From contig NW_024104096.1 in assembly GCF_003945595.2 (NCBI RefSeq), forward strand, positions 2,909,501-2,973,500: a DNA stretch of 64,000 bases. The letters are read 5' to 3'. Below, piece after piece: positions 13,301 through 24,886 of this stretch. Within the stretch, counting starts at the first letter, position 1, and every line of letters starts with the position of its first letter. The stretch is from Pipra filicauda (lineage: Eukaryota; Chordata; Aves; Passeriformes; Pipridae). A program made the translations under genes and the position numbers. Under the pieces are notes generated by a model. That model was not told the DNA's origin, ran no database searches, and was given only the letters and a program-made list of their open reading frames with translations.

Positions 13301-13605
13301 AACCTGGCCTGCTGAGCTGTGCAGGGCAGGGCAGGGCTGTGCCCATGCTTCTGCCCACCCTGCCCTGGGGCTGCATGGGGAGGGAGCTCAAGGTGGGGAG
13401 CATCCCCGCTATGCCCCAGCCCTCCCTGCCTCAGGGCTGGGAGCTGGCTGGAGGGTGACAGTGACCCTGGGCAGCTCTGCATTGGGGGCACAGCACTGGA
13501 GGGGCTGGGGTGCAGCAAGCAGCCCTGCCTGCACCCCAGCAAAAGGGCTGTGCTGCCTTCTGCTGGTGTGCTGTAACCCCATGCTGCTCTCTTCCCCACT
13601 ACCAG

Positions 13606-14198
13606 ACATCGACGAGTGTGCTCAGGGCTTGCACAACTGCAGCCAGCTCTGCACCAACACCCCTGGGGCACACACCTGCCGCTGCCACCCAGGCTTCCGC
13701 CCCCTTGATCCTGCTGCCAGCCGGTGCCTGGGTGAGTACCTACAGGCAGCAACTGGCTGCCCACTCGTGGCACCCAGCCTGGTGCAGCCATGCTGCCCTG
13801 GGAGCAGAAATGCTGTTTCCTGGGGTGCCCAGTTGTGCTCACAGCCCTAGACCTGGAGGGTGGGATGGACGGACTGTGGCTGTGCAGGAGTTTGTGGAGT
13901 AAGAAGGCATCTGCCACCCAGCAGCCTTGGGACAAGCAGTGGCAGGACCACCTGCCTTCATGTCCCAGGTTAACTCAGCCTACCCCCCCTTATGCACTCT
14001 CTCTCCTTTCCCATGCCAGACAATCCCTGTACCCTTGGCACTGCTCTGACCCTCTCTACTTCTTTACCAGACATAGATGAGTGTCAGGCACAGCCTGGCC
14101 CCTGCGACCATATCTGCCACAACACCCACGGCTCCTTCCACTGCCACTGTCACCGCGGCTTCTCCCTGGGTGCCGGTGGGCGCTGCCAGCGCAACTAG
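13606..14198 (+). CDS. CRTAC1: Alternative CRTAC1 3' exons: two additional EGF-CA domains
   Basis: Two exons, 13606-13731 and 14071-14198, each follow a pyrimidine-rich ccag acceptor. Each begins in the phase (g|ac) that continues from exon 14 at 12429. The first encodes an EGF-like repeat starting DIDEC, with six cysteines, and ends at a gtgagt donor. The second starts DIDEC, also has six cysteines, and ends in tag at 14196-14198. DIDEC followed by the C-x-N-T-x-G pattern is the calcium-binding EGF signature. Joined to exons 1-14 they give a 694-residue protein with three tandem EGF-CA domains in place of one. As I recall, the human protein has one such domain, so this would be a lineage-retained or lineage-gained form. 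Splicing is inferred from phase and sites. A separate gene is unlikely, because no start or signal peptide precedes the exons. Confidence 0.82.
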
Positions 14199-14268
14199 CC
14201 TGCCCTGGCACAGCCAGGTGTCCCCTGCTCACCCCCAGCCCTGTTCCAGTTGCACTCGGTGCCAACTG

Positions 14269-14274
14269 AATAAA
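14269..14274 (+). terminator. CRTAC1: Poly(A) signal for the EGF-rich CRTAC1 form
   Basis: A canonical aataaa lies 71 bases after the stop at 14198. It supports the EGF exon pair as a genuine transcript end with a very short 3' UTR. Confidence 0.75.
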
Positions 14275-14542
14275 CCCTTTCCTGCACTGGCTTCCTCGTG
14301 TGTCCCTGTCACTGGGGCCACTTGACTGCTACACAGGTCTGTCCCTGTCCTCCCATAGACTGCCCCATCTGGCCCATCCCTCACCCTCATTTCCCCCACA
14401 CTCACCATCCTCATGGGGATCTGTACACACCAGTGTGATAAGGGATACCCAGCCTGACTCTGCCCCCACAATGTTGTCCTGCTCCCCCACCACCACCAGC
14501 ACAAGAAGATGCAGGGCAGGCAGTGGGAGAAGAAGCGTGGGG
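14275..14542. other. Tail-to-tail gap between CRTAC1 and GOLGA7B
   Basis: About 270 bases separate the plus-strand poly(A) signal of the EGF-rich CRTAC1 form from the minus-strand signal of GOLGA7B. Nothing else is recognised. A CRTAC1 transcript using the distal exon at 15912 must read through here. Confidence 0.6.
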
Positions 14543-15925
14543 TTTATTGAGGAAGGTCTCCATGCAGGGGGGCTCCAGCAGGAATGTTGAGGCCAGGGCC
14601 ACCCCTCACACACGTCATGACCGAGCCAAAGGGAGTCCCACAGGGCAGAGTCCTCCCTCCAGGACCCCAGGAGAGAAATGCTGGCTCGGTTCAGCCCTGC
14701 ACCCGGACAGGAGTTCTTCTCCTCGAGGTGCTGGATGTCACAGGGACCCTTGTATTTCCCCCTATCTGACCCTGGACCATGAACCTCCACACCTTGCAGC
14801 CAAGCCCAGGTGCCCATTGGGGTCCCCACCACAGGCCAGGCTGAGAATTAGGGTGCTGGTGGCAGATGCATGCAGGACACGTGGGCAGGAGAGGGCTCAG
14901 CAGTGTGAGAGGAAGGGTCCCGGTGGAGCTGCTCCACCAGGCACTGTCCCTGCATTGAAGCAGGTCATGGGGCAGTGCAGACAGGGAGCTGCAGCCAGGT
15001 ATGGGCAGGCTCTGCCAGGACTGGGCAGGGAGCCTGCCTCAGCCATGCCACAGCTTAGCCTCAACTATACTGGGCCATGCATGAGCCCGGGGCACATGGC
15101 ACAGGGGCAGGAGCCTGCCCAGCACTGCACCTCCCTGCCTTGGACACTGGGCTGGGGAGCTTTCTGGGTCCAGCTGGGTTTAGCACCAGGTCAGGGAGGG
15201 AGCAGAAGCAAGTGCCCAGTGTCATGGTAGTGCTAAAGGATGCTGCTGGCGAGGATGCTGCTGGCGAGGATGCACTGCCAGATGGGTGAGAGCATGTGGC
15301 CAAGGCTGGGGAGCAGCAACAGGCAGCATTTGGGGCAGGGCTGGGGAGAATGTATGGCACCATCATGCAAAAGAAGCGGCACCAAGGCTCTGCAGACACC
15401 CTGGGCAGTGGACACGCAGCAGCTGAGCCCACGCCGTAGCACCAAGAGCAGGGTGCCCCAAGGAGGGGGTGAAGCAAGAGCTCAGTGCCTGTGGTCATGG
15501 GGCTAAGTGTGCATCCCCCCCTTAGTGCTGCTGAGGGCTTTTCCAATCCCCTGACTCCCCGATCCATGGCAACAGGGCACTGCCACCTGTGGCTGCCCAC
15601 AGCAGGGCAAGCCCCATTCGCTTGGGGAAGGGACAGCAGCACCAAGAACACAGAGGGCTGCGGGAGCCCCTTGGCAACAGTTTGGCTCAGTGGGAAGCAC
15701 CTGGGATACCCCAGCACTAGCCCCTGCCCACAGTGGGTCCGATCAGGGCCAGACTCACTGTGGGGGGCATAGAGTAGATGGGGGTGGGCAGCCCCACCGG
15801 GTAGCCACAGCCTCCCCCTCCCGCTCTCCCTGGGCTCAGAAGCGGGTGCTCTGGTAGTGCAGCCTGCGGAGCTCGGAGAGGCCACTGTCCCGGCAGTACG
15901 AGTCCCTGCAGGGACTCCCTGCCAG
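14543..15925 (-). terminator. GOLGA7B: GOLGA7B 3' UTR and poly(A) signal
   Basis: On the minus strand the sequence after the GOLGA7B stop has no coding signal. It reaches aataaa (tttatt at 14543-14548 on the plus strand) about 1.4 kb downstream. A 15-base direct duplication (gatgctgctggcgag) near 15239-15268 is the only internal structure noticed. Confidence 0.65.
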
Positions 15926-16054
15926 TCACCGGCCCCCCGCCCCACCACCCCCACCGCTGCTGCTGCTGGAGCTGCCGCTGCTGGAGCTGCCGCTGCTGCA
16001 CCGGTCCTCGTAGATGGAGATCTCAATCTGGGCCCCGCTAAGGATCATCAGTGA
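15912..16054 (+). CDS. CRTAC1: Alternative distal CRTAC1 terminal exon, Ala-rich, antisense to GOLGA7B
   Basis: A ctgcag acceptor ends at 15911. Starting at 15912 in the phase left by exon 14, the frame reads [20 protein letters not shown], then further Ala/Gly, then [12 protein letters not shown] and a short tail to tga at 16052-16054. From memory, the long human CRTAC1 isoform ends in the same kind of Pro/Thr then poly-Ala segment followed by [10 protein letters not shown], so this is its counterpart. The spliced protein would be 657 residues. Bases 15926-16027 are also the last coding exon of GOLGA7B on the other strand. No plus-strand poly(A) signal was identified close by. Confidence 0.8.
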
Positions 16055-18196
16055 AATGTGCTAGCCCAATTGCCTGGCAACCACTCCCAATGTCCCTCCA
16101 CCCCTTGCCATCCCCCCAGCACTCTGCTGCCTGCAGGATACAACCCTCATGCCACGCTCCAGAGGATCAGTGAGCAGCAGCCCCCGTGGCGCATAGATCT
16201 TCTCGTTCTGGTCCTGGATATACTTGGAGATCTTCTTCAGTACCTGCCAGCACACAGAGGGACACTCAGGGCCTGCCAGCAGTGCTGCCTGCTCTGGCCT
16301 TCAGCCCCCTGCTCCCTGTGCCATCTCTGAGCCGTCCCTGTGCCTACTGCCAGACATACCCATCCCTGAGCCCTCCCCTGCACCTCAGCACCTTCTCATA
16401 ATGTGTCTCCATGCAAAGGAAGATGAAATAGGCAGTGGCACAGGCCAGGCACCCCTCCAGGTATGAGCTGCCCCCAATCTTCTCTGCCTCAGCGTAGAAG
16501 CCGTTTAGGGTTTTCACAGTTTCCTCAAAGAGTTGCCGCTCAATCTAGGACAGAAACCAGAGTGAAGAGGAGTCTGGCCAGAGGCTGACTCCCTGCACTG
16601 CCCTGTCCCCATTCCTGAGGGGATCTGGAGAGCACTTAACTCTCTCCTCCCTGCCCCGCTGATGCCTCAGCTCGCTGGCACCTGCCCACATCCCACCCAT
16701 GCCAAGATCTGCTGAGCCTGCAGGCTTCACCAGAGCCTCCCAGTCCCCAGTAGCATCCAAGTCTTTGCACAGCAGGCAAGGTGACTGTGATTGCATGCAC
16801 CCAGCAGCACTGGCTGGCCCAGGGCTACACCACATCCCGTGGAGGCCCCACGCCTTTAGACCCCTCTACCCTCTGAGCCCCTATAAGGCACTGCCATAGG
16901 GCACCACCCTGTCAATCTGTCAGTCTTCCTACCCGGCTCTCCAGTTCAGGGGGAAACTTTGTCTGGAACTGGCATGTGGTCCCATCACTGTAATCCCGCT
17001 GCACGAAGACCTTGGTGGCCAGGGACGCGCTGCGCCGCAGCTCCTGCAGGCTGTGCACCTGGGGGCAGTGGGTGATACGGGGGGCTGCAGCCAGCGGGTG
17101 CCAGGCATCCCTGCTGGAGAGCTGGGGGCCTGAGGAGCAGCCATTCCCCCGGTGTCAGGGTCTGTAGGCTCGCACAACCCCCAGGACAGGGAACACCTAG
17201 CATGGGCTGTGTCATGCCGTGAGCACAGCTCAGTGTTGGAGATGTGAAGCAAGTGGTGAGGAGAGGATGGTGGCAAGGGGAGGGTGCTGTGGCAGCCCCC
17301 TACTCAGAGCGTGGGCAAATGAGTGTGCTCCCTGCCCCAGGCTGCTGTCAGAGCTCACCCATACTGGTTCCTGCATGCACGAGTGTGTGTTCATAGCGGG
17401 CCATGGCCCAGGGAGGGGACAGCCCCGTGTCCTAAGCAGTACCCCAGTACACAGCCAACCCAGCAGCTCCTAGGCAGGAAGACGGGAGTGAGCCGAGCAG
17501 GAGCAGTGGCCGGGCAGCAAGGCTGCAGCAGTGGCACAGTAGGTGAGCAGGCTGCAGCGGGGAGGCTGCAGAAAAGGGATCAGCAGATTCTGCGATAGAT
17601 GCTAAGCCCTGATTCCCCATGGGGTGTGAAGGCCCGTGCTAGCCGCCCGAACTCTGGGTTGTGGGGTGGCTGGAGAGGTGGATAGAGGGACCAGGTTGTG
17701 CCAAGGGCGGGTCTAAGGCCCCTCCCTGCGCTTGCCCTGGGTGACATGGGGCCACCACCTGCTCTCTGCCCCACAGACCGTCTGTCCCTGGCCCACGTCC
17801 CGCCCACGGCATCTGAGACAAGGACCCCAAGTCCCACAACCATCCCTCTCCCCGGGGTGCCCCAACCCAAACGCACGCTGCTCCCTCCACCAAAGGCACT
17901 CTGCACCCACCCTGCACCCCCACACTCCTTCAGGCACCCCATATACACACCGGCCTTTTCGTGCACACAGAACCCTCGCAGCCCCCGGTCCCACACTCCC
18001 CCCGCACGGACCCCAGCGCCGCGCTGTCCTCCCGCAGCAGCACCGCTCGCGGAGCCCTCGCCCCGCCGCGCCCAGGCAGCCGGTGGCGGCGGGCAGGGCA
18101 GGGCGGAGCGGGGGGGCTCCGCCGCAGCGCGGCCCCGGGAGGTGCCGCCGCCGGGGTGCCCCCGCCCTGCCGCCGCGCACCCACCTCCGTGGCCAT
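15926..18196 (-). CDS. GOLGA7B: Golgin subfamily A member 7B
   Basis: Accessory subunit of DHHC palmitoyl acyltransferases; the family binds ZDHHC enzymes, and GOLGA7B is known to partner ZDHHC5 at the plasma membrane. Five coding exons in transcription order: 18196-18185 (MATE), 17058-16933, 16544-16392, 16243-16142, 16027-15926, giving 164 residues against about 167 in human. Visible blocks: [20 protein letters not shown] in exon 2; [20 protein letters not shown] in exon 3, a cysteine-rich hydrophobic stretch that is a likely membrane-associated, palmitoylated segment; [14 protein letters not shown] in exon 4; [10 protein letters not shown] then a Ser/Gly-rich tail in exon 5, stopping at tga (15928-15926). 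All introns have GT/AG borders; the exon 4 donor (gtatcc) is weak. The gene converges on CRTAC1, the tail-to-tail arrangement I recall in mammals. The Ser/Gly tail is the exact complement of the CRTAC1 Ala tract. Confidence 0.93.
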
Positions 18197-18480
18197 GGCG
18201 CGGCGGGCGCCGGGCCGGGCTGTGCCGTGCCGGGGGGGCCGGACCGGACCGGACCGACGCCGTCACCGGGGCCGTGCGGAGCCTCTCGGGGCCGGGCGCT
18301 GTCCGCGGTGCTGCCGAGCCGAGCGGCGGAGGCGGGCCCGGCCGCCCGTGTGCGCAGCCGCCCGGTCCGCCGCGGCCCGCCCCGAGGCACCGGGGATGGG
18401 CGCCCGCTGATACCGGCACGGGGCCCCTGCAGGACGCGGGCCCCTTGCTGCGGACGGCGGTACCCGCTGCCCCGCGGCTG
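17990..18480 (-). promoter_or_regulatory. GOLGA7B: CpG-island promoter of GOLGA7B
   Basis: An extremely CpG-dense block covers the 12-base first coding exon and about 280 bases upstream on the minus strand. No clear TATA box is seen, so a broad CpG-type start is likely. Long open frames on both strands here are compositional artefacts. Confidence 0.65.
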
Positions 18481-19037
18481 GCCCTGGAGAGGGGTTTAGA
18501 AGGAGGGCTGCTGCTGGGTGTCCCCGGGGGTCTGGCACGGCGGGTAGCGGAGCCCGGGTGCCTTTGGGATGCAGCTGTAGGTCCCTATGGGGGAACTTGG
18601 CTGCCGAGGGGGTGCTGCTGGAGGTAACAGGGGGTCTGTTCCATGAGGCTGGAACGGCAGCGATTTGGGGAGTCGACCGTGCGGCTGGCAGTTCGCCGTG
18701 CCAAGGGATCTCGTCTGAAGCTGTTTGTTTGCGAAGGAGTTGCAGCTGGCGCTGCGGTCGCAGGGCGGGCAGACATCAAAGACAGAGCTAACGAATTCCC
18801 TATTATCTCTGCCCATTGACAGCTCAATTAGAGCCGGAGAAATGCCAAACGGGGGGAAGAGACGCTCTCCCGAGAGGTGAAGGAGGGGGCGGCTCCTGGC
18901 TGGGACCGTGGTGGGGTGAGAGGGATGCAGTAGCTGGGCACAGGGCCCTTGGCAGGCAGGAGAGCAGCCAGCCCATCCCTCAACACCTGGGCAATGCTGG
19001 AGGCAGCTCAGGGCCCTGCCAGCGTGTATGCCTTGTC

Positions 19038-19125
19038 AGGGAACACAGCTAACACAGCTAATAGAGCTAATACAGCTAACACACACAACTAATACAAAGA
19101 ACACAGTGAACACAGCAAACACAGC
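19038..19125. repeat. Degenerate acagctaata-type tandem repeat
   Basis: About eight imperfect copies of a roughly 10-base unit (aacacagcta / aatacagcta) decay into aacacag units toward the right. It is a minisatellite with no coding role. Confidence 0.75.
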
Positions 19126-22100
19126 ATGGCCAGCTGCCTGCAGTGCAGGGGCAGCTCTGTCTGACTTCTAATCCCCCTGCCCTGAGCACCAGTGCAGGCT
19201 TTGGGCAGGGCAAATAGAGGCAGAGCCCTGGGGTGGTTGGTGCGCGGTCCCCATTCTCTAGAGCAGGCAGGGTTTGTTACCAAGGGACCAAAGGACACAT
19301 GCAGTCAGGGACCCCAGTTGGAGGACACATCTCCCCCACAGACACAAAGCTATGGATCCCATAGTTTTTGGGGAAACCTCTTGCTCCCATGGTTCAGAGC
19401 AGCCCTGCCAGCCCACAGCCCGGAGCAGTGAGGTACACCCTGCCCTGACAGTGCCACAAAACCAAAGGACCCCCCTCAGGGGGTGGCGTGTGAAGTCTCC
19501 CATGCACCCAAACACGTGCATGCACACTGGCACAGGCACTCGTGCATGCAATCAGATGCCCACATTTGCCCACATACCCCATGTACCCCAGGCATGCACT
19601 CTGATGCACATGCATTGTGCTTACACTCCCAAGCATGTCCCCAGATGTCCCCAAACCGAGACCCTGCATCCCATCTCCCTCCCATGCTGCATGTCACTGC
19701 CACGTCAGTGCTCTCCTGCCCACCTGGCAGGTCCTGCCAGTTGCCATGGCAATGCTGTGCCTGCCAAGAGATGAAGTTTGCTCTCCCGTGCTGCAGTGAG
19801 GGGCCAAGAGCAGTCAGGGGGCTTTAGCTGTCCCCGCCACCCCAGGCTCTGCCCATCATCCTCCACCTGTAGTGTTGCCCCAGGGATGTCTCTTCTCTGG
19901 CTGCACCAACCCAGGTTCTGGGCTCCGTTTGTCTCATAAGCCATGGACCTGCTGTCTGCAGGACCAGGGCACGTGTCAAGAAGTATCCTTTGTCATCCCT
20001 TTGACATCACCCCATTATGGGGAGCCACTCTCTGCCAGCCATACTGCCCAGTGACAGGCAGGACATGGATAGCCCTGACCTGACCCAAAGTGTTCCCCAT
20101 CACCATACAGCCCCTGGCCCTACCTATGGTATCTGTGGTCCCCAGCACCTCCAGAGCCCACCAGGGTCTACCAGCTCCCCCAGGCAGGGTGCACCATCAT
20201 GGGCTTTCCAGTTTTAACCAGAGCAGGGATAGACTCTGCTGGTTCCCATGCAGAAGAAATAGGCTGCTGCCATGCCATGCCATGACAGGTCCTGCCATGC
20301 TGTGCCATGGCTTCCAGCAAGGCAGGTCAGAGGTCGAGGGGGCTGGCATAGCCAAAGGGATCCCAGGCAGTAGGATCAGGGACAGTAAGAGCTCAGGGCA
20401 GCCCTAAAATGCTGCATGGCCTTGTTGCTCCCTCAACCCCAGCACTGTGAGGGGGGCTGGCAAGGTGCCTGCAGCAACAGGGCTCTGTCCCTTTTGCTCC
20501 ATCTGCTCAGCCCTGAGGGACTATTTTTAGGCTGCCCTGAAGCAGGGATAGGCATGGCTGCTGCCAGAGCTGCCTTTACTCCCCTACTTGAGTTTTCCTC
20601 TGTGCCTGGAGTGAAGTGACTCTGACCTGTCTTGCACAGCCCCCTTGGATCGGATGGATCTCCTTTTGCCTCTGGCTCTGGCTAGCTGCCCACAGGCCCT
20701 GCCCCTGGCCCTATGGGACAGACACAGGACATACTTAGGATCCCTATGGCCAACCCTGCACAGACAGTATGCCTGTGCCCATCACATCACAGCAGCCATG
20801 CCCCAGCAGTGCCCCTGGTTCAGCCCCTGCACTTGGCTCCCAGACCAGGAACAGGGCGTGTCCCTAGTGTGTCTCCGGGTGCACACTTCTGCACCCCATC
20901 CCAGCATCTCAACCCTCCCTGTAGCCCCAGCAGGGTGGCTGGAGGCCATGGAGGACAGCTGGAGTCCTGCAACCAGTCCAGGACCAACCCCTGGGGCCCC
21001 ATCCTGCACCCACTGCCTGCTGAGCCCCCTCTCCTGCCTGTCGGGGCTGTCAGCGGCTCCAGCTCTGCTTCAAAGAGGCCACAACAGGGCCAGGTTCTGG
21101 CAGCTGCTTCCCACGGCACTGGGAGGGCTTTCATTATTGGTGGGGGAGCATGAGATCACCATCCAGTGAGGACAACAGTGACATTTGGGAGGCGCAAAGA
21201 CAGCGGGGCCATATGATTAGCTGATAACCTTTCCTGAGAGATGCCAGGTGTGTGCACCTGTGGGGGGGGAGGGGGACACATCCCCCACACTGTGAGCCTC
21301 TGGAAAACAGCTCCAAGTGCCTCAGCCTGCCCCTTCAAGCAGGACGTGGAGACTGCCCCAAACTGGGGCCACTGACCCTACCGACTGAGCACTCCAAGAG
21401 TGGGCCCCCCTCTGTGGCATCTGCAAGCACTGCCGTGTTCAGCTGTGTCCATACCAAGGGATGGTTCTGGTGCACCCCACTGCGCTGGGAGCCCCTGCAG
21501 AGGGTGGGGACAGCCCCCTAGCACATCCCGAGGAAGTCCACAGGTGCTAGGGGACTCAGCATCCTCCTGCAAACAGGCAAGCAGAGGAGGATGTGGTTTT
21601 GGAGCCAGTTGCCAAGGTCTGGCTTTAGCAAAGGTGCCAGCTGAGAGCTGAGGCTGTGCAAGGATTGCTACCACACAGGGATGGGGTTGTGCTGGGAGCA
21701 GACATGGGTGGCTTTTCCCACCTCCCCAGTGGGGTGGGGAGGGGCAAACAGCACTACATAGGAGGTCCCTATATGTAGTGCCACGCCATGAAGCAAAGGG
21801 ACTCTTCCTCAGAGGGTCCCCCACATGGGACATGCCCCCTCCCTGCCCTGCTGAGCAGGACCAGGTGCTGGGGGCCAGGACCGGGGTGTCCGGCAGTGAA
21901 CAGGGAGGGTCTGTTTGCAAGCTGGCAGGAACTGGGTAGGGCCAGGAGGTGCTGGGTCGGGGTTGGGAGAGCGCGTCAGCTCTGCAGCTGGGCTGGGAAC
22001 GCTGCCAGCACATTCCTGGGGCTGCCGGGCAAGTGAGCGTGTGTGGGCGCAGGGCAAGTGCACAGCCACCACTGACCCTGTGCGCTGCCCACCCTGATGG

Positions 22101-23444
22101 TTCCACATTGCCCCCGGGCTACCTCGACCCCACAGTGTCCCCAGTCATGCCCCAAACTCCCACAAGTACTCCCAGGCAGGGCCACCCCCATGGAGCTGTG
22201 CTGCCAGCCCAGCATTGCCCCCCAGCCAGGGTGCTCTCTCCTTTCAGCTGCTGGACACCCTCGGACACGTGTCCCTGCACAGACAGCCCCAGCATGCTGT
22301 CCCTTCCTGAGGGCCCCTGAATGGTCAGCCCCAGTGTGCTGTCCTCTCCCAGACATCCCTGCTCCACAGCGAGTGCATCCCATGTCCAGCACTGACATAG
22401 CCCAAGAATCAGGATGGGAAGGACAGTAGGATGGGAGAGAACCCATCCAGCCCAGTCAGCCCACCCAGGCCCAGGGGATGCATCTTTACTCACAGAAACA
22501 AGGTCAGTAGCACCCAAAGCTGAGGCAGGAGAGTGGGACACAAGGATGGAAAGAGGAGGCCAAGGTCCTTCTCAGCATCTCATTTCCCAGGAGCCTCCTG
22601 CTCCCCCAGCTCAGATCTCCTCTGTGCTACAACCAGGCACAGGTCCTCCATAGGGAGGGCCTGGAGTGTCAATGGGGTACCCTCAGGGGGATGTCCTCTT
22701 ACCCTGCCACTCTGGCTCACCGTCCCTGAGGTCCCCACTGCAGAGGGGGCAGCTCCCATGGCCCCGCTTCTGTCCTCGCTGCTGTGACAGGCGACACAGG
22801 CAGTGACACAAGTGCTGGCACAGCCAGCTCCCTGGAGTGACAGGCACAAGTGTCAGTCTCCCAGACAGTTGCATGGCTGCAGGACAGGAATGTGGACACT
22901 AGATCAACCTGTGCAGACAGCATGCAGGGAAGGGTGCCAGATCCACCTACCTTGGGTCCATACCCTTCTCTGGGGTACACCCCAGATCTACCTCCCCTGA
23001 GGCATCCTGGGTAGAAAAGGGTTAAGGAAGCAATGGGAGTGCATCAGGGAACCCCTAGAGCAGAGGCAAAGTCTCAGCTCAGAGACAAGGCTGCCAGGAC
23101 ACCTAGAAGGGTGGGAGCAGGAATGGACATCCCTATCCTGAAGCCAGCCGCGCTCCCCCCAGCATGGCCATGTTGACAGGAGGTGATTCAGTGGCTCTAA
23201 TGAAGGCATCGTGACAGACAGAGGGACTGGGCCAGCTGGCAGAGAGCCCCTCACTCAACCCCAGCCTCACCAGCCCCCTCACCTTCATCATGGCACACCC
23301 ATGGCTGTGCTCAGCATCCCACACACTGGCAACTCCACCCTGCACACACAGCCTTGCTCTGCCTCCACCTCCCAACTCCTGCTCCCAGGCCTTGCCAGCC
23401 CCTTCCCAGCCTAGCTCTCATGGCAGTTACACCCTGCCCAAGCC

Positions 23445-23960
23445 CATCCATCACGGATTAGTTATTTTCTATCAGCATTTATCTCCAGACAATCTCACTC
23501 CTGCCGTGACAGCCTGATCCCTCCAGCACCCTCCCTCCTGCTACCAGGCAGCCCTGATAAAGGGCCGCTCTATCTTATCGGGCTCCCCGGCAGTTACACA
23601 TTAATGGTGCCATCTCCGGGCTCGGCTGGGGTGAGATGAACCCAGCCCACCCTCGGGCTGGCAGTAAGCATCAGTGATGCAGTGATGGCTGCTGAGCCCA
23701 GCACAGAGGGCATGGGCAGGGCAGGCAGGCTGCAGGCAAGGGTAGGTCGTGTGGCTGAGGTTCCCAGCATGGCCTCAAAGCAGATGGACCCCACCAGGAC
23801 TGGGGGAACGATCCCTGTCCCCAGCCCAGGGCAAAGAGCAGCTGCTATCACTGCGTGAACTGGACTGTTTGCTCTATCACCATTAACAGAGCTGCCTTAT
23901 CCGGCAGGCAGGGGCCAGCGACAGCCCAAAGCCTGTTGGCCAGGCTGGAGCATCGATCAC
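23445..23960. promoter_or_regulatory. Candidate distal regulatory cluster upstream of SFRP5
   Basis: About 0.9-1.4 kb before the SFRP5 ATG, several motifs stand out: ctgataaag, ctatcttatc and ccttatc (GATA-like), gattagttat and attaatgg (homeodomain-like), and tgtttgctc (forkhead-like). SFRP5 is known to be expressed in foregut endoderm, where GATA and FOX factors act, so an enhancer is plausible. This is inference from motifs alone. Confidence 0.25.
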
Positions 23961-24640
23961 GGGAAAGGGAGGGGATGTCCCAGATAACCCCTGCAGACAA
24001 ATGGGCTTCTAATGGGGTCTTAAGTCTTGCACCCCCTGGCCCAGCCCATCTCCAAGGGAATGGGGGAATGTGGCCCTGGCAGGACTCTCACCCCACTTGG
24101 GCTGCAGCTTTGCCCACACCCTGGGCACTGGCAGAGCCTGTGTGAAAGCCCTTTGCTGGGAGGTGTAACCCCAGCAGACCTGTGCCTAGCAGACCATGGG
24201 CTGTCCAAAGTGCATGCTGACTGGGCCACCCATGAAGAATAAAAACTCCATGCCTATTGGCATCACCTTGGCATTGATGGTACACATGGCACCTGGGTAC
24301 CTCAGCTCTCCCCCAGTGCTGAAGCATGAAGCCTCTGGGATGCCCTATTCCTCCATCCTCTAAACCCCAAGCATACCCAAACCCAGACCCCATGGGGCAC
24401 AGGACAGAGAAGGGGCACAGGGTAATAACCAACATCCCCTGGCACCTGACAGGGCATGCCTCTGGGGTGCCAGTCGGGACGGGCAGGGGGACTGGTGTAT
24501 AATGGGGGCACCTTGTGCCCACAGCACATCCCCATGGGACAGACAAGCCAGCCCTTCCAGACAGCATCACCCCAGGGACACACAGCGCCAGGGTGGGCTG
24601 AAGGGGTGCATGCAGAGAGGCTCCCTGGGAGGGTGGGAGG

Positions 24641-24886
24641 CATGGAGCACCATGCACCGAGGAGAGAGGGAGGGCTGGGGCAGCGGGGTGGGCAGGCTGG
24701 GGGGGGGGAGCCGGGGGCCAGCCCCGGGGGGCCCGGCAGCCAGAGCAGATTGGCTGCCGGAGAGGCCTCCAGCCTCCTTAGAAAGGGCAGCGAGCGTGGG
24801 AGGCGCTAAGGGAGCAGGCGAGGTGCCGAGACACGCTCCCGTCCCGCTCGGCAGCCACGGCCGGCAGCGGCAGGCGGGCAGCGGCG
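24641..24886 (+). promoter_or_regulatory. SFRP5: Promoter and 5' UTR region of SFRP5
   Basis: GC-rich sequence with a G-run near 24698-24708 and rising CpG density leads into the ATG at 24887; the CpG richness continues through exon 1. No TATA box is obvious. The transcription start was not determined. Confidence 0.5.

Larger units (their letters stand above)
18481..24640. other. Non-coding interval between GOLGA7B and SFRP5
   Basis: About 6 kb between two divergently oriented promoters. I find no exon with homology, no RNA gene and no clear transposon. Around 18700-18840 a run with acatcaaag (TCF/LEF-like), ctattatctc (GATA-like) and ctcaattag could be a promoter-proximal enhancer. An aataaa at 24238-24243 has no gene assigned to it. 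Confidence 0.5.

Noticed and set aside
17580..18627. 279- and 309-codon frames over the GOLGA7B promoter
   Set aside because: Composition artefacts of the CpG island; the only supported coding here is the 12-base first exon.
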